Positions 40,885-50,002 of a DNA stretch of 64,000 nt are shown here, piece by piece. How positions within the stretch are numbered: position 1 is the stretch's first letter; each line of letters opens with the position of its first letter. This DNA comes from Akkermansia sp. (GTDB lineage Bacteria > Verrucomicrobiota > Verrucomicrobiia > Verrucomicrobiales > Akkermansiaceae): NCBI GenBank assembly GCA_017435505.1, contig JAFSEZ010000023.1, positions 43,565 through 107,564 of the forward strand. Reading direction: 5' to 3'. The translations under genes were made by a program, and so were the position numbers. Below the pieces are notes generated by a model. That model ran no database searches. It had not been told where the DNA came from and saw nothing but the letters and a program-made list of their open reading frames with translations.

Positions 40885-41856
40885 ATGTACAAAATCTCTC
40901 CAGAGGCACAAAAAACGATTGCTCAGCTCATGCAAGAGCATTCCGGAACTCACGCATCTGCGGATGATTTGCAACTCATTGCAGTAGGCGCTTCCGGGCG
41001 GGCCATTGTACGGCATCCCCTTCTTCCCGGCATTATCGGCATCTACTGGACACCGGAAAGAGCAGATAATCAATCCTTTCTTCCGGCTGCTCATGGTTTG
41101 GCTAAGCAAGGCGTACGCGTACCCTCTATTGCAGCAGAAAGAGATTGCGGGAATGGATGTGGCGTATGCTTGGTTCAAGACTTGGGCAAAATTGATATTC
41201 TGAGCTTAAAAGATGCCGTGTGGGGCACACGCAAAAAGGCTTACCAACAAGCCATACACAGCGTGCATGCACTGCACAACTGTACCCCGGATTGGGAATT
41301 ACAGCCCGGCTTTGATACAGCCCTGTACCGCTGGGAGCAAAGCTACTTTGCCGAGCATTACTTGCAGGCATATTGCGGAAATAATGCGGCAGATTTTCTC
41401 CGGCAACCGGCCATGGTGAACTTGGCCGAATTCTTGGCAACACAAGAAGCAACCCCCATCCACCGGGATTTTCAAAGCCAAAACATCATGATATATCAGG
41501 ACGATGCATGGCTCATTGATTTCCAAGGTATGCGAAAGGGTCGCCCCGAATATGATATGGCTTCTCTCTTGCTCGATCCATACATGGAGCTATCCCCCGC
41601 AGAGCAAACGGAACTTCTGCTCTACTGGGAGCAGGTACGTGGTTGCCGCATTGACCGCAGCATCTATGCTGCCTGTGCCATACAGCGCATGATGCAAGCA
41701 CTGGGAGCCTATGCCAACATCGGGCTGAACCAGCAAAAGGAATGGTATCTCAACCTCATACCGGCGGGGTTGAGAGCATTGAAGCATGCCATGAGTTTAG
41801 CCCCCGCCGATTCACCCTCCGCCCACGCAGCAGCATGTCTAACGGCCGTTCTATAA
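40885..41856 (+). CDS. APH-fold phosphotransferase, AmgK-like
   Basis: A 323-aa kinase-like protein. Catalytic loop IHRDFQSQNIM near 191-201, metal motif LIDFQGMRKGRPEYDMASLLLDPY (LIDFQGM, then GRPEYDMASLL). This last pattern is typical of AmgK, the anomeric MurNAc/GlcNAc 1-kinase of peptidoglycan recycling; aminoglycoside phosphotransferases differ there. The usual partner MurU nucleotidyltransferase is not adjacent. The 3' end overlaps the next gene by 22 bases. Confidence 0.72.
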   Translation: MYKISPEAQKTIAQLMQEHSGTHASADDLQLIAVGASGRAIVRHPLLPGIIGIYWTPERADNQSFLPAAHGLAKQGVRVPSIAAERDCGNGCGVCLVQDLGKIDILSLKDAVWGTRKKAYQQAIHSVHALHNCTPDWELQPGFDTALYRWEQSYFAEHYLQAYCGNNAADFLRQPAMVNLAEFLATQEATPIHRDFQSQNIMIYQDDAWLIDFQGMRKGRPEYDMASLLLDPYMELSPAEQTELLLYWEQVRGCRIDRSIYAACAIQRMMQALGAYANIGLNQQKEWYLNLIPAGLRALKHAMSLAPADSPSAHAAACLTAVL

Positions 41857-43184
41857 GCATCAAAGCGTGGCTGGTATGGCTACTCCTCATAGTCGGCAGC
41901 TGGTTTGCCACAAAAGATTTGTTCACCGGGGCAGATACAGCAATGCTGGATGCCATCGGGCATCTGCACGGGTGGAACAAGCAGGAACACGCCCAATTGC
42001 ACATACCGGGAAAAGACTTGCAGATGGAGACAGTTCTCAACGAGAAACGCATCCTCATCTGTCCGCCGGTGGGCAAAGTGGAGCTCAATGAGAGCACCAC
42101 TCAAAATTGTTTTGCCGCCCTGCCCCTCCAAACACAGGACATGGCCGTTCTCCTGCGCTACCTTAGCCAAGCCGGCGTACGCTCAGTAGGGGTATCCGCT
42201 CCTTTTGTATGGCAAGAAGAACCCGGAGACATGGCACGCCAAATGTTCTGCCAAGCATTGCAGGGATTTGACAGCGCCGTCATTGGTCTGCGGGGACGCA
42301 CCGCAGCACAGGCAGATTTCACACCCGTTGCGCTGCGCAACATTTCCATCCCGTCCGATCAAGTGGAAGGTGACCCCACCGGACTTCCTGCGGCCAACAA
42401 ACCCTACCCAAACGGTTTGGCAGCCGCGCCCGATGCACTCAAAGTGACATGGGCGCCTGATTGGCTGGATGATGAACCCCTCACCCAAAAGCCATCCTCC
42501 CTCGCAGAGATTTCCTACCCGCTTCTTATGCGATGGAATGGGGAAACAATACCCACTCTACCGCTGCGATTGGCACTTATGCACTTGGGACTCACGCCGG
42601 CAGACGTTGGCGTGCGCTTGGGGCGAGATATCCGCTTTGGCGGGCGTATCCTTCCGCTCGACGAACATGGTCGCACCCGCGTTACCCATGCCTCCACCAC
42701 AGACATTCCCTTGGCAGACATCGTGGGGGGCAGCAGTGAGAAGGTCAAAGCGCTGGGGGAAAAACCTTGTGTAATCATCTCTCAACCACACGAAGGGAAA
42801 GAAAGTACTGCCCGACTTCAACTTTTATCTCTCACCACTTCGCAGCTTATCGGCAAAGAGAAAATTGAATATACCAAAACCTCTCGTCCCTGCGGGGGCA
42901 AGGTACTAGAACCCGCTCAGGCTCAGATAACTCCGTGGATTGCGATAATGACTGCTGCATGTATCGCTTTTGCTCTCATTGTTCTTCCTTGGCTGCCGGG
43001 CATTCTTCGTTTTCTCGCCATTCTCGGTTCCTTGGCCGTTCTCTATTGGCAGGCCAAGGTTTGCGTACTCAACAACGTGTGGTTCAGCCTCAGCGCAGCA
43101 TTGATATGCTGGGCTTTCTGGGCGCTGGCCCTCATCCTGCTGAGGCCCCGCGACAACGGATACTTCCGCCGCAAGCGCAGATAA
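41835..43184 (+). CDS. CHASE2-like membrane sensor without an output domain
   Basis: A 449-aa protein. One N-terminal membrane segment (about 10-27), a periplasmic domain of about 330 residues, and three C-terminal membrane segments (about 370-435) ending in a short basic tail. This topology and motifs such as LPLRLALMHLG, ILPLDEHGRTRV and the early LLRYLSQAGVRSVGV match CHASE2 sensor domains. No kinase, cyclase or phosphodiesterase follows in the protein or in the neighbouring gene, which converges. The frame is open upstream; ATG 41835 is chosen for the hydrophobic start that follows. Confidence 0.65.
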   Translation: MSNGRSISIKAWLVWLLLIVGSWFATKDLFTGADTAMLDAIGHLHGWNKQEHAQLHIPGKDLQMETVLNEKRILICPPVGKVELNESTTQNCFAALPLQTQDMAVLLRYLSQAGVRSVGVSAPFVWQEEPGDMARQMFCQALQGFDSAVIGLRGRTAAQADFTPVALRNISIPSDQVEGDPTGLPAANKPYPNGLAAAPDALKVTWAPDWLDDEPLTQKPSSLAEISYPLLMRWNGETIPTLPLRLALMHLGLTPADVGVRLGRDIRFGGRILPLDEHGRTRVTHASTTDIPLADIVGGSSEKVKALGEKPCVIISQPHEGKESTARLQLLSLTTSQLIGKEKIEYTKTSRPCGGKVLEPAQAQITPWIAIMTAACIAFALIVLPWLPGILRFLAILGSLAVLYWQAKVCVLNNVWFSLSAALICWAFWALALILLRPRDNGYFRRKRR

Positions 43185-43199
43185 AAGCAAAGGGGTTAT

Positions 43200-45290
43200 T
43201 TACTTCTGCAAACGCACAATGGTTCGGAGCGTGCGCCGGCCATTATCAATCGTGATAATGCCATGCACGCTTTCTGCCACAGAAGCGGCCAGCTCTGCCG
43301 TAGTTGCCAATTCTTCCAGAGTTTCAGAGACCTTTTCAAGTTGAGTATTGCCATCCGAAGCAACAGTAGCTGCGGCTTCTTCGCCATCTTCCACCTGCGA
43401 CATCGGAACCGCTTCTTCTTCTGCCGGGATGCGGGAGCGATAGGCATCTGCAATACCTCGCATGGTGGTGGCCAAAGGATCAAGTTTCAGAGCAAACACA
43501 GCACCCCGGAAAGGCTTGTTGCCCGTACCCGCAGATACCAGCTTCTCATTGTACGCAGAAGAAGACCCCACCACAAAGCTCTTGTCACTCACCGTGACAT
43601 TGGGTATCATGTGCTCCGTGCAAATGGGCATGTACAAGCTGTAGGAAACAGCATCTCCAACTTTTTTGGAGGGGAATGCAAGAGCCTGCACCAACAGCGG
43701 ACTGCCAAAAATTTTCCCGGCCAATCCACCCAAAGCCCCCATGATTTCATCCCACCCCTGAGACAAATTCGCCCGATTTGTCACAGAACCACAATATGCC
43801 AGACGAGGAATTGCCACGCGATTTCCTTTCACTCCGCCAAATAAAGTCGGCAAGCTACCGGCAGAATCCACCAAAACAGCGCCGCCATGCCCCAAACCTT
43901 CTGCCACAGTGGAAAAAGCTCGCCCCAGCATCGACAACTCCGGGGCAAGATTCTCAAGCATATTCAGATTCTGTTCCACCTCTTTCTGAGCTTCACCGGG
44001 CAAGGTCAAGGCATACCCCCTGCCCGCATCCAGTATAGCGGGGATTATTTTATTCCCATCCACAGCAAGCGTTGTACCGGAGAGGGGGGTAGATTCACAA
44101 TAGAAGATGTTGTTGGGCTCTGCCAGCTGTGAAACAAAACGAAGTTGGCCTTCTTCATAATGTTTTCCATCTGCATCCTCGCTGTACTCCAAGGAAAACT
44201 CTTTCTCATTCAAGCGGCACAGCATCATACATTCCTGCTTTTGGGTCTGCCCCCATACTGCATTCAGTTGTTCCAGCAAAGTACTTACCCCTGCCGCAGC
44301 TTTATCGAAAGCAGCTTTACGGGAGGCATCTGCCGCGCCCAAAGTCTCAAAGATGAGGCGTGACATTTCTGCAGAACGCACAAGCACGGCATTCTGCGCT
44401 TGGTTCACCAACTTGGCAAACTCTGTACTACCATAGCTCACCATGAACAAGTCACTCAACGCTGAATCACACGCATTGAGACGCGGTGAGGCCAAGGCAG
44501 AATCCTCCACCCTGTCGGGTAGTTGAACATCCTCCGGTTTTGCACAAATGGCCACAATCAAGGCTGTGCCGCAGTGCCTCGTCATGACACAAAAGTTGTG
44601 CAACGCCGGATGTTGAGCCTCCGGGGTGGAAATTTTCACCCCTCTGAAGTCGCCGTACTCCAACGGCTCCGCATGGTCTGCATGCGATGCAAGAGCAATG
44701 GAGACAATCATCTTGCTCCACTCTTCCACCATTTTTTCATTACCTTTTTCGAGCGTTACAACAGCATAGATAGGTTTCATCTGCCACTGTTGTTGAAACT
44801 CTGCCGTAGCCTGTTGCAATTGCCCACTCACCGTTTGCTCCAGTAACTTTCTCATTTGCTGTGCATCCTCCGGCTTCGCCTTTGCGGTCCAGTCCTCTAT
44901 GCAAGTCAATTTTTGAGTCGCAGTCAGCATGGGCAAGAGCAAACGTAAACCGGCAGTTGACCCTTCACTCAAGCTCAAAGCCACACTCTCCAAAGAAGCC
45001 AGCTCGGGTGGTGCCGGATCCACGGGTTGATCCAGCAGCATGCGATCCGACATAGCTCGGCTGATGTGTTGGCCAATGTTTGCAAACGCCACATAGGCAT
45101 CTGCACCCGCCGGCAAATACCCCAACGCCGGTATCACAGATTGTCTTTTTGCTAAATCCACCGGCTCATTCTTGGCAGGGCGCATCAACGCAGCACAAAC
45201 ATCCTCCGGCGATACGGGCTTGGCCTCTGCCTGAGCACCAAACACGCCTATCGTCATCGCCAACGCCGCCAAGACTAATCGTTTCTTCAT
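43200..45290 (-). CDS. Large exported protein of unknown function
   Basis: A 696-aa protein with a clear signal peptide (about 1-21, MKKRLVLAALAM...AQAEA). The rest is soluble with many Ala/Leu/Glu-rich helices and no metal or catalytic motif I recognise; the size and pattern resemble large periplasmic DUF3352-type proteins, but this is weak. The frame extends 120 codons further upstream across the pit promoter; that part is rejected because the signal peptide and promoter fix the start at 45290. Predicted to be translated from a leaderless message. Confidence 0.7.
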   Translation of the reverse strand: MKKRLVLAALAMTIGVFGAQAEAKPVSPEDVCAALMRPAKNEPVDLAKRQSVIPALGYLPAGADAYVAFANIGQHISRAMSDRMLLDQPVDPAPPELASLESVALSLSEGSTAGLRLLLPMLTATQKLTCIEDWTAKAKPEDAQQMRKLLEQTVSGQLQQATAEFQQQWQMKPIYAVVTLEKGNEKMVEEWSKMIVSIALASHADHAEPLEYGDFRGVKISTPEAQHPALHNFCVMTRHCGTALIVAICAKPEDVQLPDRVEDSALASPRLNACDSALSDLFMVSYGSTEFAKLVNQAQNAVLVRSAEMSRLIFETLGAADASRKAAFDKAAAGVSTLLEQLNAVWGQTQKQECMMLCRLNEKEFSLEYSEDADGKHYEEGQLRFVSQLAEPNNIFYCESTPLSGTTLAVDGNKIIPAILDAGRGYALTLPGEAQKEVEQNLNMLENLAPELSMLGRAFSTVAEGLGHGGAVLVDSAGSLPTLFGGVKGNRVAIPRLAYCGSVTNRANLSQGWDEIMGALGGLAGKIFGSPLLVQALAFPSKKVGDAVSYSLYMPICTEHMIPNVTVSDKSFVVGSSSAYNEKLVSAGTGNKPFRGAVFALKLDPLATTMRGIADAYRSRIPAEEEAVPMSQVEDGEEAAATVASDGNTQLEKVSETLEELATTAELAASVAESVHGIITIDNGRRTLRTIVRLQK

Positions 45291-45296
45291 AGTGCC

Positions 45297-45325
45297 ACTA
45301 TAACTGACGCTCGCGCGCGTGTAAA
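45297..45325 (-). promoter_or_regulatory. Promoter of the large exported protein gene
   Basis: On the minus strand TTTACA (45325-45320), 17-bp spacer, TATAGT (45302-45297), six bases, then ATG 45290. Predicted first base is the A of ATG. Confidence 0.7.
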
Positions 45326-45372
45326 GAAAAAAGGGGCTCAAGAAAGGGACAGAATTCACAATATTTTTCTTG

Positions 45373-45378
45373 TATAAT
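45373..45378 (+). promoter_or_regulatory. -10 box of the phosphate transporter gene
   Basis: TATAAT, perfect consensus, preceded directly by TG. No good -35 at 16-18 bp. Leader of about 26 bases. The region is shared with the divergent promoter at 45297-45325. Confidence 0.5.
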
Positions 45379-45410
45379 GAACCCGAACATGGTAGAAAAC
45401 CGCAAATACC

Positions 45411-47615
45411 ATGGAAATATACTACGTCATCTTCGGTATGTTGGCGCTCTTGTCGGTCTTCGGACTGATAGTCGGCGTGAGTAACGACGCATGCAACTTC
45501 CTCAATTCTTCTCTTGGTTGCCGAGCCGGCAACTATAACCAAGCCGTCACCGTTGCGGCGGTTGGCGTGATATTGGGCGCCTGCTTCTCCAGCGGCATGA
45601 TGAGTGTGGCTCGCAACGGCGTGATGGAACCCGCCATGTTCACTTTCCACGAGGTCATGTTACTTTATTTGGCCGTGATGGTAGCTAACATCATTCTGCT
45701 GGATACATTTAACACTCTGGGGCTTCCCACTTCCACCACCGTATCGTTGGTGTTTTCCTTACTGGGATCTGCCATTGGTATGGCCATTGTCAGCAGCGGG
45801 TCGTTCCTTTCATGCCCGCTTATCGAATACATCAACGAAGAACGCTGCCTCAAGATGGTGATTGCGATTTTTGCTTCTGTTGCTATCGCATTCACTGTAG
45901 GTTCCATTGTCATGTGGCTGGCGCGTCTTATCTTCACCTTCCGCTATCAGCGCATGTATCGCCTTATCGGGCCGCTGTGGTGCGGGCTGGCATTCACCGC
46001 CATCAGCTACTTCATCTTCTTCAAAGGGCTCAAGGGGAGCGTATTTAAATCTGATATCCAATACCTCATTGAGGCCGGGCTCGTACCTGTCATTGTGTGC
46101 AGCGCGGCTGTCTTCTGGGTTCTCATCTCGGCATTCCTGCAATATGTCTGCAAAATCAATACTCTGCGTATTGCCGTATTGGCCGGCACAGGATCCTTGG
46201 CACTGGCCTTTGCGGGCAATGACATGGTGAACTTCATTGGTGTCTTCATGGCGGCAAAGGATGCACTCTTCGCCCCCGAAGTAACGCCGGAGGTAGTTTG
46301 CACCCTCAAGATGGGTAATATCCTGGCAGGAGATGGTGCTGCCGCCAGCATCTACTACTTGCTGGGTGCAGGTGTCATTATGGTGCTGGCTCTCTTCTTC
46401 TCCAAGAAAGCTCGCAAAGTGACAGAAACAGAGCTGAAACTTTCCTCCTCCAACCAAGGCAAAGAGCGCTTCGGCTCCAGCCAACCGGCGCGTGTGATTG
46501 TGCGCACCGCGCTCAATACTGCACGCTTCATCGAAAAAATCACGCCTCGTCCTGTGGCGACATTCGTGAGCCAACGATTCAAGCCCCTCACACCAGAAGA
46601 AGAGACAGATGTGAACTACGATATGATTCGTGCGTCTGTCAACCTCACCATTGCGGCCCTTCTCATCTCAGTAGGTACAGACATGGGCTTACCCCTCTCC
46701 ACCACCTACGTCATCTTCATGGTTTCCATGGGAACCTCTCTGGCAGATCGCGCATGGGGACGTGATAGTGCCGTATACCGCATTACAGGTGTACTTACAG
46801 TTATCGGGGGCTGGCTTATCACCGGCATTGCCGCCTGCTTGGCAGCATTGCTCGTAGCCTTGGTGTTGGGCTATGGTGGCACTTGGGGCATGGTCATCAT
46901 GCTCACAGTTGCCGGGGTCTTGCTCATTAAATCGACATTCTTTAACCACTCCGTGCGCGAGGAAATTCGCCTGCTGGATGTGAACAAGGAAAGTTCCATG
47001 CATGATTTCGGCGCATCTGCAGCCGGCCGCTTGGGGCGTATGGTTGGCATTTACAACGCCATGGTTAAAGCTCTACTGGTCGAAGATCGCGAAACTCTGA
47101 AGCGCCTGCGCAAAAAGACCCGCAATCTGAAGCGAGATATTGAGCAAATCAAGGAAAATGAGGTATTGCCTACACTGCCGACAATTCCGGCAGCCCAGGC
47201 AGACCGAGGCCAGCTCATCTTCCGCATTACGGAGATTTCTCTGGTGACCTGCGAGTGCTTGCTCTCCTTGGTGAAGGCCAGCTTCAATCACATTGACAAC
47301 ACGCACGAAGGGCTCAACAAAAATCAGGCCAAAGATTTGTTGGCACTCAATGAAAAGATTGGGCGATTCTACCCGAACCTGCTTGACATGCTCAAAGCCG
47401 GGGATTACAACGGCATCAAGAACATGCTGGAATCCACCGAGCAGCTGGGCAATGATTTCGCAGATTGTATTACCCGCCACCTGATGCACAACGCAACGGA
47501 TGACAGTGGAATGCGCAACGGCATCCTCTACCTCACGCTTCTCAACGAAACGCGTGCCATGGTCAGCCACGCATTTGCTCTCATCGAGCGTATCAAGGAA
47601 TTGTACGAGGGGTAA
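45411..47615 (+). CDS. PiT family inorganic phosphate transporter with PhoU-like C-terminal domain
   Basis: A 734-aa membrane protein. Two PiT signature repeats are visible, SNDACNFLNSSLG near 26 and GNDMVNFIGVF near 270, with other conserved stretches LPTSTTVSLV and LPLSTTYVIF. About 10-12 membrane segments. Residues about 535-734 form a soluble helical domain resembling PhoU (heavy in charged helices, RDLKRDIEQIKEN-like pattern), fused rather than encoded by a separate gene. It probably imports phosphate with protons or sodium. Divergent from the large exported protein. Confidence 0.88.
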   Translation: MEIYYVIFGMLALLSVFGLIVGVSNDACNFLNSSLGCRAGNYNQAVTVAAVGVILGACFSSGMMSVARNGVMEPAMFTFHEVMLLYLAVMVANIILLDTFNTLGLPTSTTVSLVFSLLGSAIGMAIVSSGSFLSCPLIEYINEERCLKMVIAIFASVAIAFTVGSIVMWLARLIFTFRYQRMYRLIGPLWCGLAFTAISYFIFFKGLKGSVFKSDIQYLIEAGLVPVIVCSAAVFWVLISAFLQYVCKINTLRIAVLAGTGSLALAFAGNDMVNFIGVFMAAKDALFAPEVTPEVVCTLKMGNILAGDGAAASIYYLLGAGVIMVLALFFSKKARKVTETELKLSSSNQGKERFGSSQPARVIVRTALNTARFIEKITPRPVATFVSQRFKPLTPEEETDVNYDMIRASVNLTIAALLISVGTDMGLPLSTTYVIFMVSMGTSLADRAWGRDSAVYRITGVLTVIGGWLITGIAACLAALLVALVLGYGGTWGMVIMLTVAGVLLIKSTFFNHSVREEIRLLDVNKESSMHDFGASAAGRLGRMVGIYNAMVKALLVEDRETLKRLRKKTRNLKRDIEQIKENEVLPTLPTIPAAQADRGQLIFRITEISLVTCECLLSLVKASFNHIDNTHEGLNKNQAKDLLALNEKIGRFYPNLLDMLKAGDYNGIKNMLESTEQLGNDFADCITRHLMHNATDDSGMRNGILYLTLLNETRAMVSHAFALIERIKELYEG

Positions 47616-47643
47616 TCTCCACCGCCAAAACAACTTCATCCCG

Positions 47644-47679
47644 GGGTGGCAGCTGCGTTGTGCAGCTGCCACCCTTTTA
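47644..47679 (+). terminator. Intrinsic terminator of the pit gene
   Basis: GGGTGGCAGCTGC and its exact complement form a 13-bp stem with a 5-base loop, followed by TTTTATTTT. Confidence 0.92.
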
Positions 47680-47717
47680 TTTTCATAAGATTTTTTGTAC
47701 AAATTGCGTAATTTTTA

Positions 47718-47746
47718 TGGACGCTTTCCGAGAAGTGATGTAGAAT
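47718..47746 (+). promoter_or_regulatory. birA promoter
   Basis: TGGACG (47718-47723), 17-bp spacer, TAGAAT (47741-47746). Predicted start one base before the GTG at 47754. Confidence 0.5.
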
Positions 47747-47753
47747 AGCGCAC

Positions 47754-48479
47754 GTGAGCGTGAAATGGAAAGTAGAAGAATTGGATGAGTGCGAGTCCAC
47801 CTTCAATGTGGCTCGCAAGTTGCCTGCATGGACAGTTGTCAGCGCCCGTCGGCAAACAAAGGGGCGCGGTCGCTTCAATCGTCCGTGGGTAGGAGAAGAA
47901 GGTGGTCTGTGGGCAACCTACAACCTGCCGATTGACACGCGTTCGCACATTCATTGGGGGCTGCTGCCGCTGGTGGCGGGTGCAGCTATCATGGATGCAC
48001 TGCGAGCCTACGCTATTCCCGGATTGCGTTTACGCTGGCCCAATGATGTGTTGGTAGGGAAATCCAAACTTGCCGGTATCTTGGTAGAGCGCCCGGCAGC
48101 CAATATGGCTTCCATTGGCATCGGAGTCAACATGTTCAACAATCTCAATTCTCTGAATGGTATGACAATCGACCCCCCTACCCGCTTGGCTGATTGGGTA
48201 CCCTCCTGCCCCTCAGTGAACAAGTTCCGCACCATCCTGGGAGATGATATTGCCGAGATTTTCCACTACTTCCAACAGGGAGGGTTAGATGCTGTCACGC
48301 ACATGTTAGAAGCAGCATGGGGCGAAAGTCGTCCCGTGGTAGCCATCACCGACACTGATCGCATCTGCGGTTTCTTTGCCGGAGTCGAGCGCGATGGGTC
48401 TCCCATTCTGCGCAGACCGGATGGCTCTACCATCACCGTGCCCGGCATCACAGTCAATCGTCTCAAGGAGCTTATCTGA
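47754..48479 (+). CDS. birA: Biotin-[acetyl-CoA-carboxylase] ligase
   Basis: Attaches biotin to carboxyl-carrier proteins. Of 241 aa: only the catalytic domain, without the N-terminal DNA-binding domain of E. coli BirA, so it is not itself a repressor. GRGRFNRPW near 38-46, RWPNDVLVG near 99-107, SKLAGILVE after it, then the GIGVNMFN loop. GTG start at 47754 (SVKWKVEELDECEST follows); the C-terminal SH3-like domain is present. Confidence 0.92.
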   Translation: MSVKWKVEELDECESTFNVARKLPAWTVVSARRQTKGRGRFNRPWVGEEGGLWATYNLPIDTRSHIHWGLLPLVAGAAIMDALRAYAIPGLRLRWPNDVLVGKSKLAGILVERPAANMASIGIGVNMFNNLNSLNGMTIDPPTRLADWVPSCPSVNKFRTILGDDIAEIFHYFQQGGLDAVTHMLEAAWGESRPVVAITDTDRICGFFAGVERDGSPILRRPDGSTITVPGITVNRLKELI

Positions 48480-48509
48480 TTTCCGACGAGACTTAAATCC
48501 CTTTCATTT

Positions 48510-48541
48510 GGGCAATCTGCACAACAGCAGATTGCCCATTT
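48510..48541 (+). terminator. birA terminator
   Basis: GGGCAATCTGC pairs perfectly with GCAGATTGCCC across a 6-base loop, followed by ATTTT. It lies at the 3' side of the candidate minus-strand RNA. Confidence 0.8.
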
Positions 48542-48664
48542 TGCAGAAACGCTGAGGTTACCAAGAAGTCAGCCGCAGATCCGAAGACCTGCGGCTGCCC
48601 AACTACCCTATGAAATGGGCCCTTTTCAAGCCCAGGGTTCTGTTTTAAGTCCGAACCCGAAGAC
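48510..48664 (-). ncRNA. Candidate structured non-coding RNA
   Basis: Starts at about 48664 from the strong promoter at 48671-48699. Minus-strand hairpins, 5' to 3': GGGTTC/GAACCC (48658-48635), TGGGC/GCCCA (48634-48616), and AGCCGCAGGTC-TTCG-GATCTGCGGCT (48596-48571) with a stable UUCG tetraloop; in that stem one pair is G-U only in the minus-strand RNA and A-C mismatched on the plus, supporting the minus strand. The 3' part ends near the birA hairpin; the true end is uncertain. No open reading frame begins inside it. I considered 6S, SRP, tmRNA and RNase P RNA and could not match their key motifs, so identity is unknown. Confidence 0.5.
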
Positions 48665-48670
48665 GGGCAG

Positions 48671-48699
48671 ATTGTATTACCAGTTACCACATTCGTCAA
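48671..48699 (-). promoter_or_regulatory. Promoter of the candidate ncRNA
   Basis: On the minus strand TTGACG (48699-48694), 17-bp spacer, TACAAT (48676-48671), with a G at the expected first base. Both boxes match 5 of 6. The plus-strand gene at 48805 also has a TTGACA at 48757-48762 but no good -10. The stretch 48700-48804 otherwise holds no gene. Confidence 0.65.
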
Positions 48700-48804
48700 G
48701 CTAATAATGTTAAATCACCTTAATTTTGCGGATTATGACTCATTGCAGGCAAAGGGTTGACACGGCAAACACTTGTGAAGATGGAGAAAATGTAGTTTGA
48801 TAAG

Positions 48805-49989
48805 ATGATGGACAAGGACTGGAGCATCGGGCACATCAAGCGTGTATTGCTGTGCATCATCATGTCCGTTTTCGTACACATGCTCACAGTCCTCGGTCTG
48901 CTGCTTCTACCGGAGCCCGATGCCCCAAATCGGGGTTCAACTCAACATGAAAGTGATAGGCATTCTTCTGCCAAGAGAAATATCCGCATACACCGAACTC
49001 AGGAGGCAAAGCAGGAGACTCCGCACTTTGCCAAAACGAGTCCCGAAGCACAACAGGAAAAACCGGATAAGGCAGAGTTTGAAGGTAGGCACAACACGCA
49101 GGCATCCGGAGATAATGCCGCCCCCAGGCGGCAAAGCGATGCACCGGTTCCCACCATGCAGGGAGAAGATAAAAAAGAGATAGTCACTTTTGACCAAGAA
49201 CGCCAAGAAGGCGCCTTGGAGCATGAGGGCAAGCAAGACACCACCCCCTCACCACCTCAACCGATAGCTGTGCCCTCCCCCCACACCGGTGCTCCCAGCT
49301 CGGCAGCGAGTATTGGCGCACCCGACAACACGGCAAATCACCATACAAATCTGGGGGATGGAGAAAACAACAACAGCCCGGAAGCTACCCACTCGGCAAA
49401 AATTCCCATCCCCACCCCGGAGGGCGATACCCTGCTGCAAACGCGTCAGGAGAAAGCCCGGCAGCAGCCTGTCCCCAGCCCACCTTCCGCTCGCCGTGGG
49501 CTGCGGCACATTCCCACCCCCACCCCGCATCAATCCAAGCGCTTACCTCGCCGGAGCGTCATCGTACACGACCCCAGTTTGGCAGATCACGCCCAGCAAC
49601 CGGCGGGCTTCCGTACGCGCGAACGCCGCAGCCGCAGCACCGGGCGCTTTGTGATGGGGCGCAAGCCCTCCCTCAACGTGGCAGCCACACCACGTGGCCG
49701 CTATGAGGCAGAAATCTACCGTCGCATTGCTCGTCTTTGGTATGCCGCATGTGATGAACACCGGGGAGATATCATACCGGGGTCCCTCACCATCAGCCTA
49801 CGCATCAACAAGCAAGGCCGCCTGCGCAACATGCAACTTATTTCTCGGCATGGAGCCGGCGTCATCCAACAATCCTTCACCCTCGGCGCCATACGCCGGG
49901 CAACCCTTCCCCCCATGCCACCCAATGTATCGGCTGACGTGGTGGGAGACATCCTGGAACTTATTATAGAATTTAACTTCGACACATAA
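48805..49989 (+). CDS. TonB/TolA-like energy transducer with long polar linker
   Basis: A 394-aa protein. One N-terminal membrane segment (about 12-33), a long Gln/Pro/His/Glu-rich linker to about 290, and a C-terminal TonB-like domain of about 100 residues (AEIYRRIARLWYAACDE, then ISLRINKQGRLRNMQL). It should couple the ExbB/ExbD proton motor encoded directly downstream to an outer-membrane target. No TonB-dependent receptor is in the window. ATG ATG; the first is used. The linker is long enough to span the periplasm. Confidence 0.82.
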   Translation: MMDKDWSIGHIKRVLLCIIMSVFVHMLTVLGLLLLPEPDAPNRGSTQHESDRHSSAKRNIRIHRTQEAKQETPHFAKTSPEAQQEKPDKAEFEGRHNTQASGDNAAPRRQSDAPVPTMQGEDKKEIVTFDQERQEGALEHEGKQDTTPSPPQPIAVPSPHTGAPSSAASIGAPDNTANHHTNLGDGENNNSPEATHSAKIPIPTPEGDTLLQTRQEKARQQPVPSPPSARRGLRHIPTPTPHQSKRLPRRSVIVHDPSLADHAQQPAGFRTRERRSRSTGRFVMGRKPSLNVAATPRGRYEAEIYRRIARLWYAACDEHRGDIIPGSLTISLRINKQGRLRNMQLISRHGAGVIQQSFTLGAIRRATLPPMPPNVSADVVGDILELIIEFNFDT

Positions 49990-50002
49990 CCTGCACATCC
50001 CC

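Noticed and set aside
45291..45650. 120-codon upstream extension of the large exported protein
   Set aside because: It would cover the promoter and the start of the pit gene, and the signal peptide begins at 45290.
48493..48699. 68-codon minus-strand frame over the candidate RNA
   Set aside because: Its start lies upstream of the predicted transcription start and the region is hairpin-rich; no protein-like pattern.
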